A stretch of DNA of 64,000 nt from positions 1,167,001-1,231,000 of the forward strand of contig JAFFSR010000082.1 in assembly GCA_017163975.1 (NCBI GenBank), in the 5' to 3' direction. How positions within the stretch are numbered: position 1 is the first letter of the stretch; every line of letters begins with the position of its first letter. The notes below the pieces were generated by a model. That model saw nothing but the letters and a program-made list of their open reading frames with translations. It was not told the origin of the DNA and ran no database searches. Positions 52,663-63,721 of the stretch are shown here, one piece after another. The position numbers and the translations under genes were made by a program. This DNA comes from Anastatus disparis. Taxonomy: Eukaryota; Arthropoda; Insecta; Hymenoptera; Eupelmidae.

Positions 52663-54399
52663 CCCTGTTGAAAATTATTTAATGACGTCATTTAATAACG
52701 TCATTTAATAACGTCATTTAATAACGTCATTTAATAACGTCATTTCATCAAATGACGTTGCAAATTGAGACATTTCGCGACGTCATTTATGCAAATAACT
52801 TCATTGTTCAAGTGAGCTTTGATGGCTTATTAAATTAAGAAAAAGACGTCATTCTATATTTCAAAATGACGTCGTTGTTTCCAAACGACGTCATTTATTT
52901 TGATGACATGATTTTTAGAGATGACGTTACTCGTTATCAAAAACACGGGGGTTATAGTGGGAAATGACGTAACTTTTTCAAATGATATGATTTTCTGAAA
53001 TAACGTTATTCGTTACCGAGAACAGATCTGTAGGATGACGTCATTTTTATAATACTAATAACGTCATTTCGTTACGTTATTTTCCATGTTGAAAATAATG
53101 ACGTCTTTCTAAGGCGTCATTTTCTCTAAATTTAGGAAAAATAATGTCAATTTTCATGAATTATGACATTGAAAAATGACTACATGATAATCATTTCCCA
53201 TTTAAGAAGGGGCCGAGCTATATGTCTTTGTCTAATAGCGTTTTCCATCATTTATGTAAACACTATCCGGTATAACAAGAAAAAAATAGCAGCCCCCGCT
53301 AGATATTAGTATAATAAGTAAATTTTGTAATAACAACCAAATTTTTTCACTGCGTAGTTTTTGAATAATTAGAGACCTACCAAAAAAAGATAGGTTATAT
53401 TCTAGATTGCTAGTAGGTCTCTAATTAGTCAAAAACTATGCGGTAAAAAATTTGGTTGTTATTACAAAATTTACTAATTATACTAATATCTAGCGGGGGC
53501 TGCTATTTTTTTCTTGTTATACCGGATAGTGTTTACATAAATGATGAAAAACACTATTAGACAAAGACAGATAGTTCGGCCCCTTCTTAAAGGAAAAAAC
53601 AAAAACGAGGTAAATCTCGTAGTTTCAACTTTTCAAAAAACGAAGAGCATTTGCGATTAAACTGAAAACGTTCTGGCCTTATAAATCTACGTCTTTGAAA
53701 TTTGTATAAGAGATCGCAAAACTTCAAAATCGCCACCTGGTGATTTAAAATTAAATTGACGCAATCGACTATCAATTCGACTGTAAGTCACTAGGTGACG
53801 TTTTTTAAAATTTTCTGATCCTTGATGCAAATTTCGAAGATGCAGATATATAAGGCCAGAATGATCTCAGCTTAATCACAAATGCTCTTCGTTTTTCGAA
53901 GAGTTAAAACTACTTGGTTTACCTCGTTTTTGTTTTTTCCTTTAAATGGGAAATGATTATCATGTAAAGTCATTTTTCAATGAAATAATTCATGAAAAAT
54001 GACGTTGATTTTCTGAAATAACGTTATTTCATAAAATTATGTCATTCGAAAAAATTACGTCATTTCCCACTATAAATCACATTATTTTGATTACGAATAA
54101 CGTCATTTCTGAAAATCATGTCTTTAAAAAAAATAACGTCATTTTCCCACTATAAATATCACGTCTTTTTGATAACAAATAACGTCATCTCTAAAAATCA
54201 TATCATCAAAATAAATGACGTCGTTTGGAAACGACGACGTCATTTTGAAATAACGTCTTTTTCTTAATTTAATAAAAGCTCACTTGAACAATGACATTAT
54301 TTGCATAAATGACGTCGCGAAATGTCTCAATTTGCAACGTCATTTGATGAAATGACGTTATTAAATGACGTCATTAAATAACGTTATCATTTTCAACAG
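52663..54399. mobile_element. TGACGTCA-rich palindromic element
   Basis: Ends CCCTGTTGAAAAT and ATTTTCAACAGGG. The left arm has five tandem TTTAATAACGTCA units and many AATGACGTCATTT motifs, mirrored in the right arm (53985-54395). The core is a hairpin, AAGGAAAAAACAAAAACGAGG with CCTCGTTTTTGTTTTTTCCTT (53590-53945). TGACGTCA is the CRE/ATF palindrome. A MITE (53206-53586) interrupts the left arm. Confidence 0.75.
53206..53586. mobile_element. 381-bp TTAA foldback MITE, copy 2
   Basis: TTAA at 53202-53205 and 53587-53590. The mirror arm of the surrounding palindrome (CCTTTAAATGGG, 53939-53950) shows the unoccupied site CCCATTTAAAGG, proving a TTAA duplication. Same length as 9383-9763. Confidence 0.9.
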
Positions 54400-54524
54400 G
54401 GATGTAAGAATCGATGAAAGATTCCTGAAAGATATTTAACAACTGTGAATAAAAACTTTTTCAATAAACGTTAAGGAAAAACTCAACTAAAAGGTTCCAT
54501 GAAAGCTTACAGTAAGCTTAATGT

Positions 54525-56433
54525 AATCTAAAACGCTGCTAGTGCTTTGGCGCAATGCTTTCTCATAGAGTTCATTGAGTTAAAGTAATTTGATTTGATT
54601 TTTTTAAATGTGATTCCAATATAAAATACAATTGCTATTCAAGAAAAATTAGTGAATGTGAGAGGATGATTAGTAAATAGGAAGAGAGAGACAAGGACGG
54701 ATGAAAATAGGGTAAAAATAAGGATCAATCTGAGAAAAAAGGACACAGAGGAAGTGAGAAAGTAAGAAAAGAGTTAGTGAAAGCGTTAAATCAGAAATCA
54801 AAAGAAGTGATTAAAGAGCTGCGCTAAGAAAATTATTTTTTAAAAGCTTGTTTTATAAAGACAGCAGCAAATAACTTGTATACAAATTTTAGAGCAAATC
54901 TATTGAATAGTTTACGTAAAGTAGAAAAAAACTGAAAAATAAAAATTTTTTAAGAAAATTTATAAAATTTTCTAAAATTAAAACTACGGTTACGGAATTC
55001 GATTTTCAAAAGTTATCTTCCTTTTGGCAGTTGAAAATAATTCCCATGCAAATCTCAAAGCTAATTCATCAAGTAATTTACGTAAAACACAAAATAAATG
55101 AAAAATCGAAAATTTTTTTAAAATTCTTAAAATGGCTCTATAAAAAAAACTTTGCTATGACTACCAGTTTTCAATAGCTTCCGTCTACTTATACAAAAAC
55201 ATAGATAGTATGCGAAATTTGAAGCGAATCCATCGAGTGATTTTCGAGATCTAACTGACTAAATAAATAACATTTTCTTTTCAAAATTTCTTTTTCAAAA
55301 TTTTAAAAATGCACTAAAATTAAAACTACCCTATAAATATCAATTTTTGAAAATTTCCCTTCTTTTGGCAGTTACAAATGATTTCCCTGCAAATTTTAGA
55401 ACAAATCTATCGAGTACTTTACATAAAATAAAAAAAATAAGAAATAAAGAATCGAAATTTTTCAAAAAATCTTTAAAATTCTCTAAAATTGTAACCACTC
55501 TAAAAAAATTAGTTTTTAAAAGCTTATTTTTTCAGACAATAGCGAATTGATTGTACAAAAATTTTAGAGAAAATTTATAGCATTGGTTTACGCAAAATAG
55601 ACTATAAATGAAAAATCAAAATTTTTTTGAAAATTTTCAAAATGCTCTAAAATTAAAACTGTTCCGAAAAAATTAGTTTTTCAGAGCTTCTTTTCTTCAG
55701 ACAGTAGCGAATAACTTACATATAAATTTTCGAGCAAATCTATCAAATGGTTTTCATAATATGAAAAAAAATTAAAAATTAAAATTTTGTTAAAAATTTT
55801 AAAAATGTTTTAAAATTAAAAGTACGCTAAAAAAATTAGTTTCCAAAAGTTTTTCTTCTTTTGGCAGTCGAAAGTAAGTTCCATACAAATTTTTAAGCAA
55901 ATTCTACGAGTAGCTTAAGTAAAATACAAAAAAAATAAAAAATCGAAATTTTTTTAAAATTACGAAAATGACTATAAAATTAAAACTACACTAAGAAAAC
56001 CAATTCTCAATAGCTTCCACACCAGTTGATCGAAAAATTAAATTGTATGGAAAATTTGAAGTAAATCCATCGAGTAGTTTTTAAGATTTTATTGGCCTAA
56101 TAAATAGAAACATTTTTTTCAAAAATTTCAAAATGCTCTAAAATTAAAATGAAACTAAGAAAATCAGTTTTTATAAATTTATTTTATTTGGACAATCACA
56201 AATAATTTCCATGCAAATTTTGAAACAAATTCATCGTGTAGTAAACAAAAAAAAACCAAAAAAATGAAAAATCGAAATTTTTTTTTTTTAAACAACTCTA
56301 AAATGAAAACTACGCTAGAAGAACCAATCATCAATAGCTTCCCAGCAAGTTAGTCAAAAAACTAAATTCCATGCAAAATTAGAAGCAAATCCATCGAGTA
56401 GTTCTCGAGATACAATTTACTAACTGAAATCAT

Positions 56434-56506
<73 letters not shown>

Positions 56507-56590
56507 TACAGACATTTTCTGGAAACCACTTTTTTCGACTCACCGAGTTCAAATATGTACAAAAATGAAAAAATAGAAAAAAATTTCTTT
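54525..56590 (+). mobile_element. Element with ten 165-bp tandem units (plus copy)
   Basis: After a non-repeated start (AACGCTGCTAGTGCTTTGGC, GAAAGCGTTAAATCAG), about ten units carry CATGCAAATTTTAGAGCAAAT, ATC(A/G)AGTAGTTTACGTAAAA and AAATTAAAACTACGCTAAG at 155-175 base steps. A reversed partial copy is at 4430-5518, and single units lie in the 33248-35045 foldback. It is nested in the AAGCTT element. No ORF. Confidence 0.7.
56431..56503. repeat. (AC)n microsatellite
   Basis: About 35 AC units with one AT interruption. Confidence 0.95.
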
Positions 56591-58002
56591 TATCGATACA
56601 ATGTTTTCTCTATGAAAAAGCAAAAAGAAGTTAACTGAATGCTAACGTGCAATATTCCTTAAAATCTTTATGGAATCTTACAGTTACCTTACAGAAAATC
56701 TTCCATGGATGAATACGCAAAGGTTACATGGAAGATATTGAAAAAGATTACTATAAGCTTCCCGAAAAATTCATCAGTTACGTAATCGTGGAAGCTTTCA
56801 GGAAGCTTTCTAAAAAGATTCATGCCTTCTTTCATGGAATATTTCGCTTACTTCAAATAGAATATTTCATAGAAGATAACTGCAAGCTTACTGAAAGATT
56901 CATTAGTAAGGTTACGTTGAAAGCTTTCGGGAATCTTCCGAGAAAGGTTAATAAAAGCTTTCACGTAATCTTTCATGAAACATCAATGGAACCTTTCATT
57001 AAAGATTCATGCAAAGACCACCCACATAGCAAAAAAGCTTACAAGGAAGCTTCCCATCAAACTTTTATACAATATTCCAGTGGAAGCTTCCATTCACCTT
57101 TTCGAAAATTAACATAAGCTTACAGTAAGCATAATATAAGTCCAAAAAATGCTTCCTAAATACTTACATGTAATATTCTGTGGAATCTTTTTACTATCTT
57201 CCTGTAACCTGGCGCAAAAGTCTTAATAAATGGATTAGCAAAGGTTTCAAGTAAACTAACTAGAAAGATTGCAGTAAGCTTCCTGAAAGATTCACTAGTA
57301 AGCTAACTAAGAACACTTTCGGGAAGCTTTCGTGAAAGCTTCATGTAAATGTTTAAGGAATATTTCACGAAAGATTAATTAAATCTTGCATATAACATAC
57401 CTGTAAGCTTCCTGTAAGGTTCATCAGTTGGGTAACACAGAAAGCTTCCAGTTAGCTTCCAAGAAAGGTATATGTTACTTTTCAACAACATTTTATGGGA
57501 TATTTCTCGAAACGAAAAAGAAAATGTCGGTAATATAGATATTTTTAATCTTCTTTTTATATGGTTTTGAATAATTAATAAACATTTATGTGAATAATAG
57601 ATTGATTGATAATTAGTTTTATAATACAAAATTTTCCAACTAAAAATTATTTTTTTTATACAATAAAAATAATTTAGAAATGCGCAATAAATTATTAATA
57701 ATTTTTTTAATGAAAAATTATATAAAACTATTTTTTGCAGTAAAAAAATTAGATTTATTCTGTAGGATAATTGAATTATTAATAATTAAGTAAATCAATT
57801 AGATATTATTTTCACAAAATATTTTCAGTTGTATAAAAGAATTAATTTTTTAATACAAAAAAATAATTATACTGACTTCTAATTATTTTTAATAATTATT
57901 AATAACTCACTATTAATTAACTGTTTTATTTAATTTTACAATGCTGAAAAGAATATAAAAGACAAAGTTTATGTTACGTAAACTATATAAATAAGAAATA
58001 AT

Positions 58003-58345
58003 TAGTGTTCGTAACAAGCGTACTGTAGCGTAATAGCAACGAAGATAGACGCTTATAGAAGCGTACTTTAAATGGGCGGACAGGGGCTCAAAATCTAAGC
58101 TTATGTCCTCCAGCCGCATGGTGGCGCTACTAAAATCCCATGTATTTCTATATCTATATATACCGATGTTTTCATATATATAGATATACACGTAATGTTA
58201 AATGTCCTCCAAAAGCTGGACCCCCAAAGTTAACCCAGAAGTACGCTTCTATAAGCGTCTATCTTCGTTGGTAATAGGTAGCGTTGATACTTCGTAATCT
58301 GTAGGTCATGGGTTCGAGCCCCGATCAGGTCGAAAATTTTTCTTG
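58003..58345 (+). mobile_element. tRNA-Thr-like SINE or tRNA remnant split by a MITE
   Basis: 58012-58036 (GCGTACTGTAGCGTAATAG) plus 58278 on (GTAGCGTTGATACTTCGTAA, TCTGTAGGTCATGGGTTCGA, GCCCCG) form a tRNA-like head with A-box TAGCGTAATAGG and B-box GGGTTCGAGCC. The anticodon arm reads CTTCGTAA, as in a tRNA-Thr(CGT) ancestor. The 234-bp MITE sits in the D-loop region, with a perfect 7-bp duplication. Confidence 0.65.
58037..58270. mobile_element. 234-bp MITE, CAACGAAGATAG family, copy 2
   Basis: Ends CAACGAAGATAGACGCTTAT and ATAAGCGTCTATCTTCGTTG, flanked by perfect GTAATAG at 58030-58036 and 58271-58277. Nearly identical to 27676-27911. Confidence 0.9.
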
Positions 58346-59169
58346 CGTTTTATGCGTTTTTATGCGTTTTATGAGTTATATGCGTAATAATGTTAATTAT
58401 TTACTGTATGAAATAATTATAAGTTAAATGAACGATAAAATAAATCTATAAAAATGTATCAGATTCTAGAAGCTTAGTAGTTATCTTACTAGAATCTATA
58501 ATTAAGATTTCTCGAAAGCTTACTGTAATCTTTTCGTTAAAGCTTCCTGAAAGGTTCTCTAAAATATTACTCGACAATTTTCCTTAAAATATTTCTGACA
58601 ATTAATTTTTTCCATACATTTTAATCTTACTGAAAGCTTCTATAAAATCTTCCTGTAAGATTTAAGGGAATCTATATGGAAGACTCACGAAAGCTTTATA
58701 AATATCTTACCGAAATCTTTTATTTCAATTCTTTGGAAGCTTGCCAACGTCTTACGAGAAAGCTTCCTAAAAGGTTCCCTAGAAGATTACAACAATCTTT
58801 CTCGGAATATTTCTGACAGCTAGTTTGTTCCAGAAATTTTAAGCTTATTGGAAGCTTCCATGGAAGCTTTTTATAAGGTTTCAAGGAACATATATGTTGG
58901 ACTCTAGAAAGCTCTGTAAATCTTTTACCGTAATCTTTTATTCAGATTCCTTGGAAACTTACCATCCTCTTTCAGGAAAGCTTCCTGAAAGATTTTTTAG
59001 AAAATTATAACAATCTTTCTCGGAATATTTCTGTCAGCTATTTTGTCCCAGACATTTTAAGCTTACTGAAAGCTTCCCATGAAAGCTTCCTGTAAGATTT
59101 CGAACCTTACACGAAAGCTTCCTGGAAGCTTACAGGAAGCTTACGTGCTATGGGGGTATTTGCAAGAGC

Positions 59170-59985
59170 ACGGTTACGTCACAACGTATCTTTTTTTAAA
59201 TATATTTTCCTTAACATGAACTAATTAAAATAGTTACTAAACAATAAAAGTATTAGTTCAACTAAACAGAAAAAAAATAAGTGAAACAGTAAAAGAAAAT
59301 CAGTATTAACGATTATGCGAATAAAATTATAAAACTCTGTAAAAATGCTTAATAATCAATTTTATATGTCAACTTTAGAGAAATCTTAAAACAATTATTC
59401 ATAAATAATAAATATGAATAATTACTATAAATACTGATGAAAAAATGGAATTAACCCCGCACTTAAAAGAAAGCCCTTGAAAAGATACTATTATACAGAA
59501 ATTCTTAGCACTTTAAATAATCTGCGATATATAATTTAATCGCACTATAAAGATTACGAAATAACTATATTCAACTGATTATAAAATATTATCCAAAGCA
59601 TAAAATGAATATTTCTCTAATTAAATGATAAATCAAGTGTATTCATTTCTCGTCTGACTGTACTCGCCCTATATCTAGTAGTTGAATCAAGATAAGATTA
59701 TTACAGTTACATCACTATATTTCTTCCAAAATACAATTCAAGTATATTCAATCGTGACAGCGATTCACATCAATTAAAATTGGTAGAGTTTTTCTACCAC
59801 TAGACAAACATTTGATTGAACGTTTTAAAATCAATTACTTATTTTATTGTTTTATTTAATATTATAATAAAACATATACACGTTTACCTCATAACAAAAC
59901 AATACATTTAATTATTAATTATGTCCTGGTATAAAGCTAAAACTTCACATTGGTTTCGGTGCGAATTTTAAATTAAAGGATCGTA
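59170..59985 (+). mobile_element. LTR fragment, family of the 48831-50271 solo LTR
   Basis: Runs from GGTTACGTCACAACGTATC through TTCAACTGATTATAAA, CATCAATTAAAATTGGTAGA and GTCCTGGTATAAAGC to GGTTTCGGTGCGAATT. It matches the reverse of 50271-48840 without the 526-bp MITE. The 3' end is cut by the 402-bp MITE. Confidence 0.7.
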
Positions 59986-59989
59986 TTAA

Positions 59990-60391
59990 CGGCATGTCGG
60001 AGCTGCAGCAATCGAGTTTTGCTTTTTTTATTTTATCGATATCTTTTTAAATTCTTAAATTAAACAAATATAATGACTTGTCCGCACTAAAGTTATATTA
60101 GTACAATAATTTTTGTTAAAATAAAAAATCATTTGGACTTGTTATTTTTTGATGAGCTTGGATTGGAAATTAGATATCAAACTCGACAAACCTAACCTTA
60201 AAATACGATATATTGAAAGTTTTTATTATAACTTTGTATGTATAATATTTTGGTGGTTTTCTTGAGTTGTCCGCACTAGAGTTTAATCTTACAAATTTTT
60301 TCTTTATAGCAAAAAAACTCATTAAACGCATCATTTATTCATAAATTAAGATTGGAAATATTATTAGAAGGCGGACAGCTTCGTCATGCTC
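59990..60391. mobile_element. 402-bp TTAA MITE, copy 2
   Basis: Reverse copy of 21031-21432, flanked by TTAA at 59986-59989 and 60392-60395. Identical length; few differences. Confidence 0.85.
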
Positions 60392-60395
60392 TTAA

Positions 60396-60748
60396 ATATA
60401 CTCCGAGATTATTAGTATTCGCTGGGAGCGTTTATGATTATTATTAATCACGTGATATGTCCCCAAAATTTAGTAGGATGTTTTACTATTGACTTCAATA
60501 CAGACTACAATATATTATAATATTTTGTTTAAAATAATAAGTTATAGATGTAAAACTGTGAAAATGATCATTAATTATTTCAATATTTGTTTCTTTTTAT
60601 TCGCAACTATTGTTATTAATTTTCTTAATCAATGTGAATTAAAATAATAATAAGATAATAGAATTATGTTCTCGCTACAGCAACGAAGTTAGATACTTGC
60701 GTGTACCTTCGTTGGTTAGAGTGGATATGTTTTCATGAAACATATGAT
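60396..60748. other. Unidentified sequence
   Basis: No gene. CAACGAAGTTAGATACTTG (60681) and CCTTCGTTGG (60706) resemble the ends of the CAACGAAG MITE and may be a 35-base internally deleted relic. Confidence 0.4.
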
Positions 60749-60803
60749 CAGAGGGGCTATTCAATTGGCTATACGTATGTACGTATCGCGCCGTACGTAC
60801 GTA

Positions 60804-61084
60804 CACGGAGCGAACAAATCGGGAATACTTCCTTGCGCCCTCTACTGCTATAGTTCCGTACACATGTTTTTGGAAATAGACCTTGTGTATAAGCAACGAT
60901 TCCATAACCCATCGGGAAAAAGTCCGAACGCTTATAGGAAAAAGTCCGAACGCTTATAGAGCGTTCGGACTTTTTCCCGATGCCTTATGGAATCGTTGCT
61001 TGTACGCAAGGCCTATTTCCAAAAACGTACGGAACTGTAGCAGTAGAGGGCGCAAGGAAGTATTCCCGATTTGTTCGCTCCGTG
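60804..61084. mobile_element. 281-bp TA foldback MITE in the left arm
   Basis: CACGGAGCGAACAAATCGGG...CCCGATTTGTTCGCTCCGTG, an almost full-length palindrome with a duplicated 22-base tip (GAAAAAGTCCGAACGCTTAT). TA flanks at 60802-60803 and 61085-61086. The opposite arm (62306-62330) shows the empty site CGTACGTACGAACGG. Confidence 0.85.
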
Positions 61085-61979
61085 TACGAACGGACGTAAG
61101 TTGGTAGCCCTACAAAGACGAGTTCGAGCGCAAGGAACGGCTGCTCCAACAATCCAAACCTTGTCTACGTTTTCATGTAAATAAAACTATGCCCAAATGA
61201 TTTTTACTGCGCGTAGTGTTATTTTAAAGATAGGCATTATTATTATTATTATTAGTTTATAAATACTTTATATAAATAATATTCAAAATGTCTTTTTTGT
61301 TTGCGTTAAAAATACATTTTAATATATTATTCAAGTTTTAATATATTATATTATTATTATTATAATCAATTAATTAAATACTTAAAATAATAATAATGAT
61401 AAGAATATTATTATTAAAAATTTTTTGTATTTTAAGAATCTTTTTAAATAAATTTTAAGTGTTTTAAAAGTTAACACATTAAATAAGTTATTCTAAATAT
61501 CTTTTTGATATTCAAACTTTGATTAAAAAATGAAAATCTATTAACATAAATCAGAGATGAAATGATGTGCAAATTCGATCAAAATAAAATAAAATATACT
61601 TATGTATTAAAAAATAATCAAATTTTTTTTAAGTAAAAAATAAAATAACATTCTTTCAATTATTTATTATATTTATATGTTTCTACAATATTCAATCAAT
61701 TCAACATAGTAAAAAATATATTTTTAACATTTCGCTATCTTATATTGTAAACATCCGTAATATTATATTCTAACTTCTGATCTTATATTCTAAAAAATAA
61801 AAATTTTTAAATAATGTTTAATTTTTATTTATACAATAATTTTTTTTTGTTAATCAATTTTAATCTTTTTATTCAAAAATATAATATGGCAAAGATAATT
61901 AAAATAACTTATTTGTTGTGTCAACTTTTGAAAAATTAAAAATTTTTTAAAAAATTATTACTTAAATTATTTAAATAAT

Positions 61980-62165
61980 TAATTTATAATTAAGCAGTTA
62001 TTTAAATTAATTATTACTATGACAAAAATTTTAGATACGTATAAAAAATTTAATAATTTGTATAAATGCGAATAACTGCTAATAATTATTATGATAATAA
62101 TAATATTAATAATTATAATAATATTAATAATTATAATGTTATTAATAATTATAATAATAATAATG
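61980..62165. repeat. (ATT/AAT)n degenerate trinucleotide repeat
   Basis: AATAATTATAATAATATTAATAATT-type sequence mirrors ATTATTATTATT at 61237-61250. Confidence 0.8.
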
Positions 62166-62373
62166 CCTATCTTTAAAATAACACTACGCGCAGTAAAAAT
62201 CATTTGGGCATAGTTTTATTTACATGAAAACGTAGACTTAAGGTTTGGATTGTTGGAGCAGCCGTTCCTTGTGCGCGCGAACTCGTCTTTGTAGGGCTAC
62301 CAACTTACGTCCGTTCGTACGTACGTACGGCGCGATACGTACATACGTATAGCCAATTGAATAGCCCCTCAGA

Positions 62374-62730
62374 TACATATACACTTATGCTTAAGTAAAA
62401 GTGACGTTAACCGCCTTTATCCTTTTGACTGTACATTGATCCATTTAATTATTTGATCCCACTTACTTTTTGATTTGAGAAAAGAAAATAACTTCATTTT
62501 ACGGTTTCTCCATGTGTTTTTACAATTAATTACACAGTAGAAACCGTGATATGGCATTATTATAAAATCTTCCCATTTGCCTAACATACACAGCGTCCTA
62601 TTTTTTTTCGAATGTTGCCACCATGAGAAGAAGAGTCGACTTAGATACCCCCACTATGTAAACTCTCGGTGCAAATAATAATATAATATTGTATAAGAAG
62701 TGAGACATAAAAAATATATATAAAGGGCAA
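62374..62730. other. Unidentified sequence
   Basis: No gene or element is supported. Confidence 0.35.
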
Positions 62731-62995
62731 CTAATTAAATAAATTCAAAAGCACAATAAAGTGCAATAAAATAAAATATATAAAGTGCAAATAAATAAAA
62801 AAAATTATATGAAGTGAAAATACATAAATAAAATAAAATATATAAAGTGAAAATACACGAATAAAATAAATTATAAAAAGCAAATAAATAAAATAAAATA
62901 TATAAAGTGAAATCAAATAAATGAAATATAAAAAGTGAAATTATTTAAATGAAATATATAAAGTAAAATTAAATAAATGAAATAAAAATTTACAA
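62731..62995. repeat. ~30-bp tandem repeat with TATATAAAGTG
   Basis: AAATAAAATATATAAAGTGAA units recur about nine times. The minus-strand ORF here is the repeat translated. Confidence 0.8.
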
Positions 62996-63420
62996 AACAG
63001 AATAAAATGAAATTTTTTGAGGATAAACATAATATTACTGGCAAGTTATAAAATAATTTTCAGAAACTTTCATTACTTTTACGCGGGAATATAGTTGAAT
63101 AAATTATTCATGTACGTACGAATCTAGTTACTTTTATCGTACATACCGGATAGTGGCAAAAACTCATCATAACCTCAAATTTTCAAATTTCGTAAAAAGA
63201 GCAGGTAAATGATTTGGGCAATAAAGATGATGATCTAGCTTTAGCTCTTTAATTAATTTTAATTTTTTAGTTTTAAATAAAAATTATTTCTTTTTTTATA
63301 TTGATGCTAATTCTATCAAGTATGTGAAAATCACCATACGAAACATACATTCTTGGGGAGGGGAGATATCTAGTAACTTTTAATCAAATAAGCATATTAA
63401 AAATTTGACTCGAGTGGAGG
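62996..63420. other. AT-rich gap, nothing recognised
   Basis: No supported feature. Confidence 0.35.
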
Positions 63421-63429
63421 ACGAAGGTA

Positions 63430-63560
63430 CCTCCTTAAAAATAAATAAATAATATAAATAAATCAATAAATAAAATGTGAGCTCATAAATAATATTGATA
63501 AATCAAATAAAAGTGCATAAATAAATAAATAAAGAAAATATTGAATGCAAAATGCATCGA
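63430..63560. repeat. AAATAAAT simple repeat
   Basis: AATAAATAAATAATATAAATAAATC-type low-complexity sequence. Confidence 0.7.
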
Positions 63561-63593
63561 TAAATAAACGAAAATAACCCTGTTATGAAAAAG

Positions 63594-63721
63594 CAGCTAA
63601 TAAACCAGCTGGTAAACAAGCTGATAAATCAGATGATAAAGCAGCTGATAAATCAGGTGTTGATTTGGCCGCTAATCGCAGCTGATATATCAGCTGCTAT
63701 ATCGTCTGGTTTATCAGCTAA
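63594..63721. repeat. AGCTGATAAATCAG palindromic array
   Basis: About nine units of GCTGATAAATCA/GCTGGTAAACAA at 12-14 base spacing, then the same motif reversed (TGATATATCAGCTGC, CTGGTTTATCAGCT), so each unit and the whole array are self-complementary. One frame also reads KAANKPAGKQADKSDDKAAD, but structure explains it better. Confidence 0.7.

Larger units (their letters stand above)
52128..59156. mobile_element. 7-kb AAGCTTCC-rich composite element with TA duplication
   Basis: Left end CCCACATAGCACAAAAGCTT, right end AAGCTTACGTGCTATGGGGG, TA on both sides (52126-52127, 59157-59158); the empty form CTAATTATTTGCAA exists at 9197-9212. Long stretches consist of GGAAGCTT, GAAAGCTT and AAGCTTCC units that pair with each other. 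The left 330 bases recur at 56700-57020, and a second left end (CCCACATAGCAAAAAAGCTT) starts at 57022, so two family members are joined or nested. No transposase is present. The 129-codon ORF at 56728-57117 is only repeat translated. Confidence 0.65.
60749..62373. mobile_element. 1.6-kb foldback transposon with ATT-rich centre
   Basis: GGGGCTATTCAATTGGCTAT at the left pairs with ATAGCCAATTGAATAGCCCC at the right. The arms continue through GGACGTAAGTTGGTAGCCC, ACGAGTTCG, AAACTATGCCCAAATGATTT and CACTACGCGCAGTAAAAAT (61091-61245 with 62165-62320). The centre is AT-rich with ATT runs. Ends CAGAGGGGC/CTGAGGGGC would fit a hAT-type terminus, but no 8-bp duplication is evident. The left arm is interrupted by a 281-bp MITE. 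Confidence 0.75.

Noticed and set aside
56728..57117. 129-codon ORF starting with ATG
   Set aside because: It is made of GGAAGCTT-type repeat units. The homologous stretch at 52380-52680 is interrupted by stops, so there is no sign of protein selection.
58012..58335. Functional tRNA-Thr gene
   Set aside because: It is split by a MITE, and without it the acceptor stem does not pair well, so a SINE head or relic is more likely.
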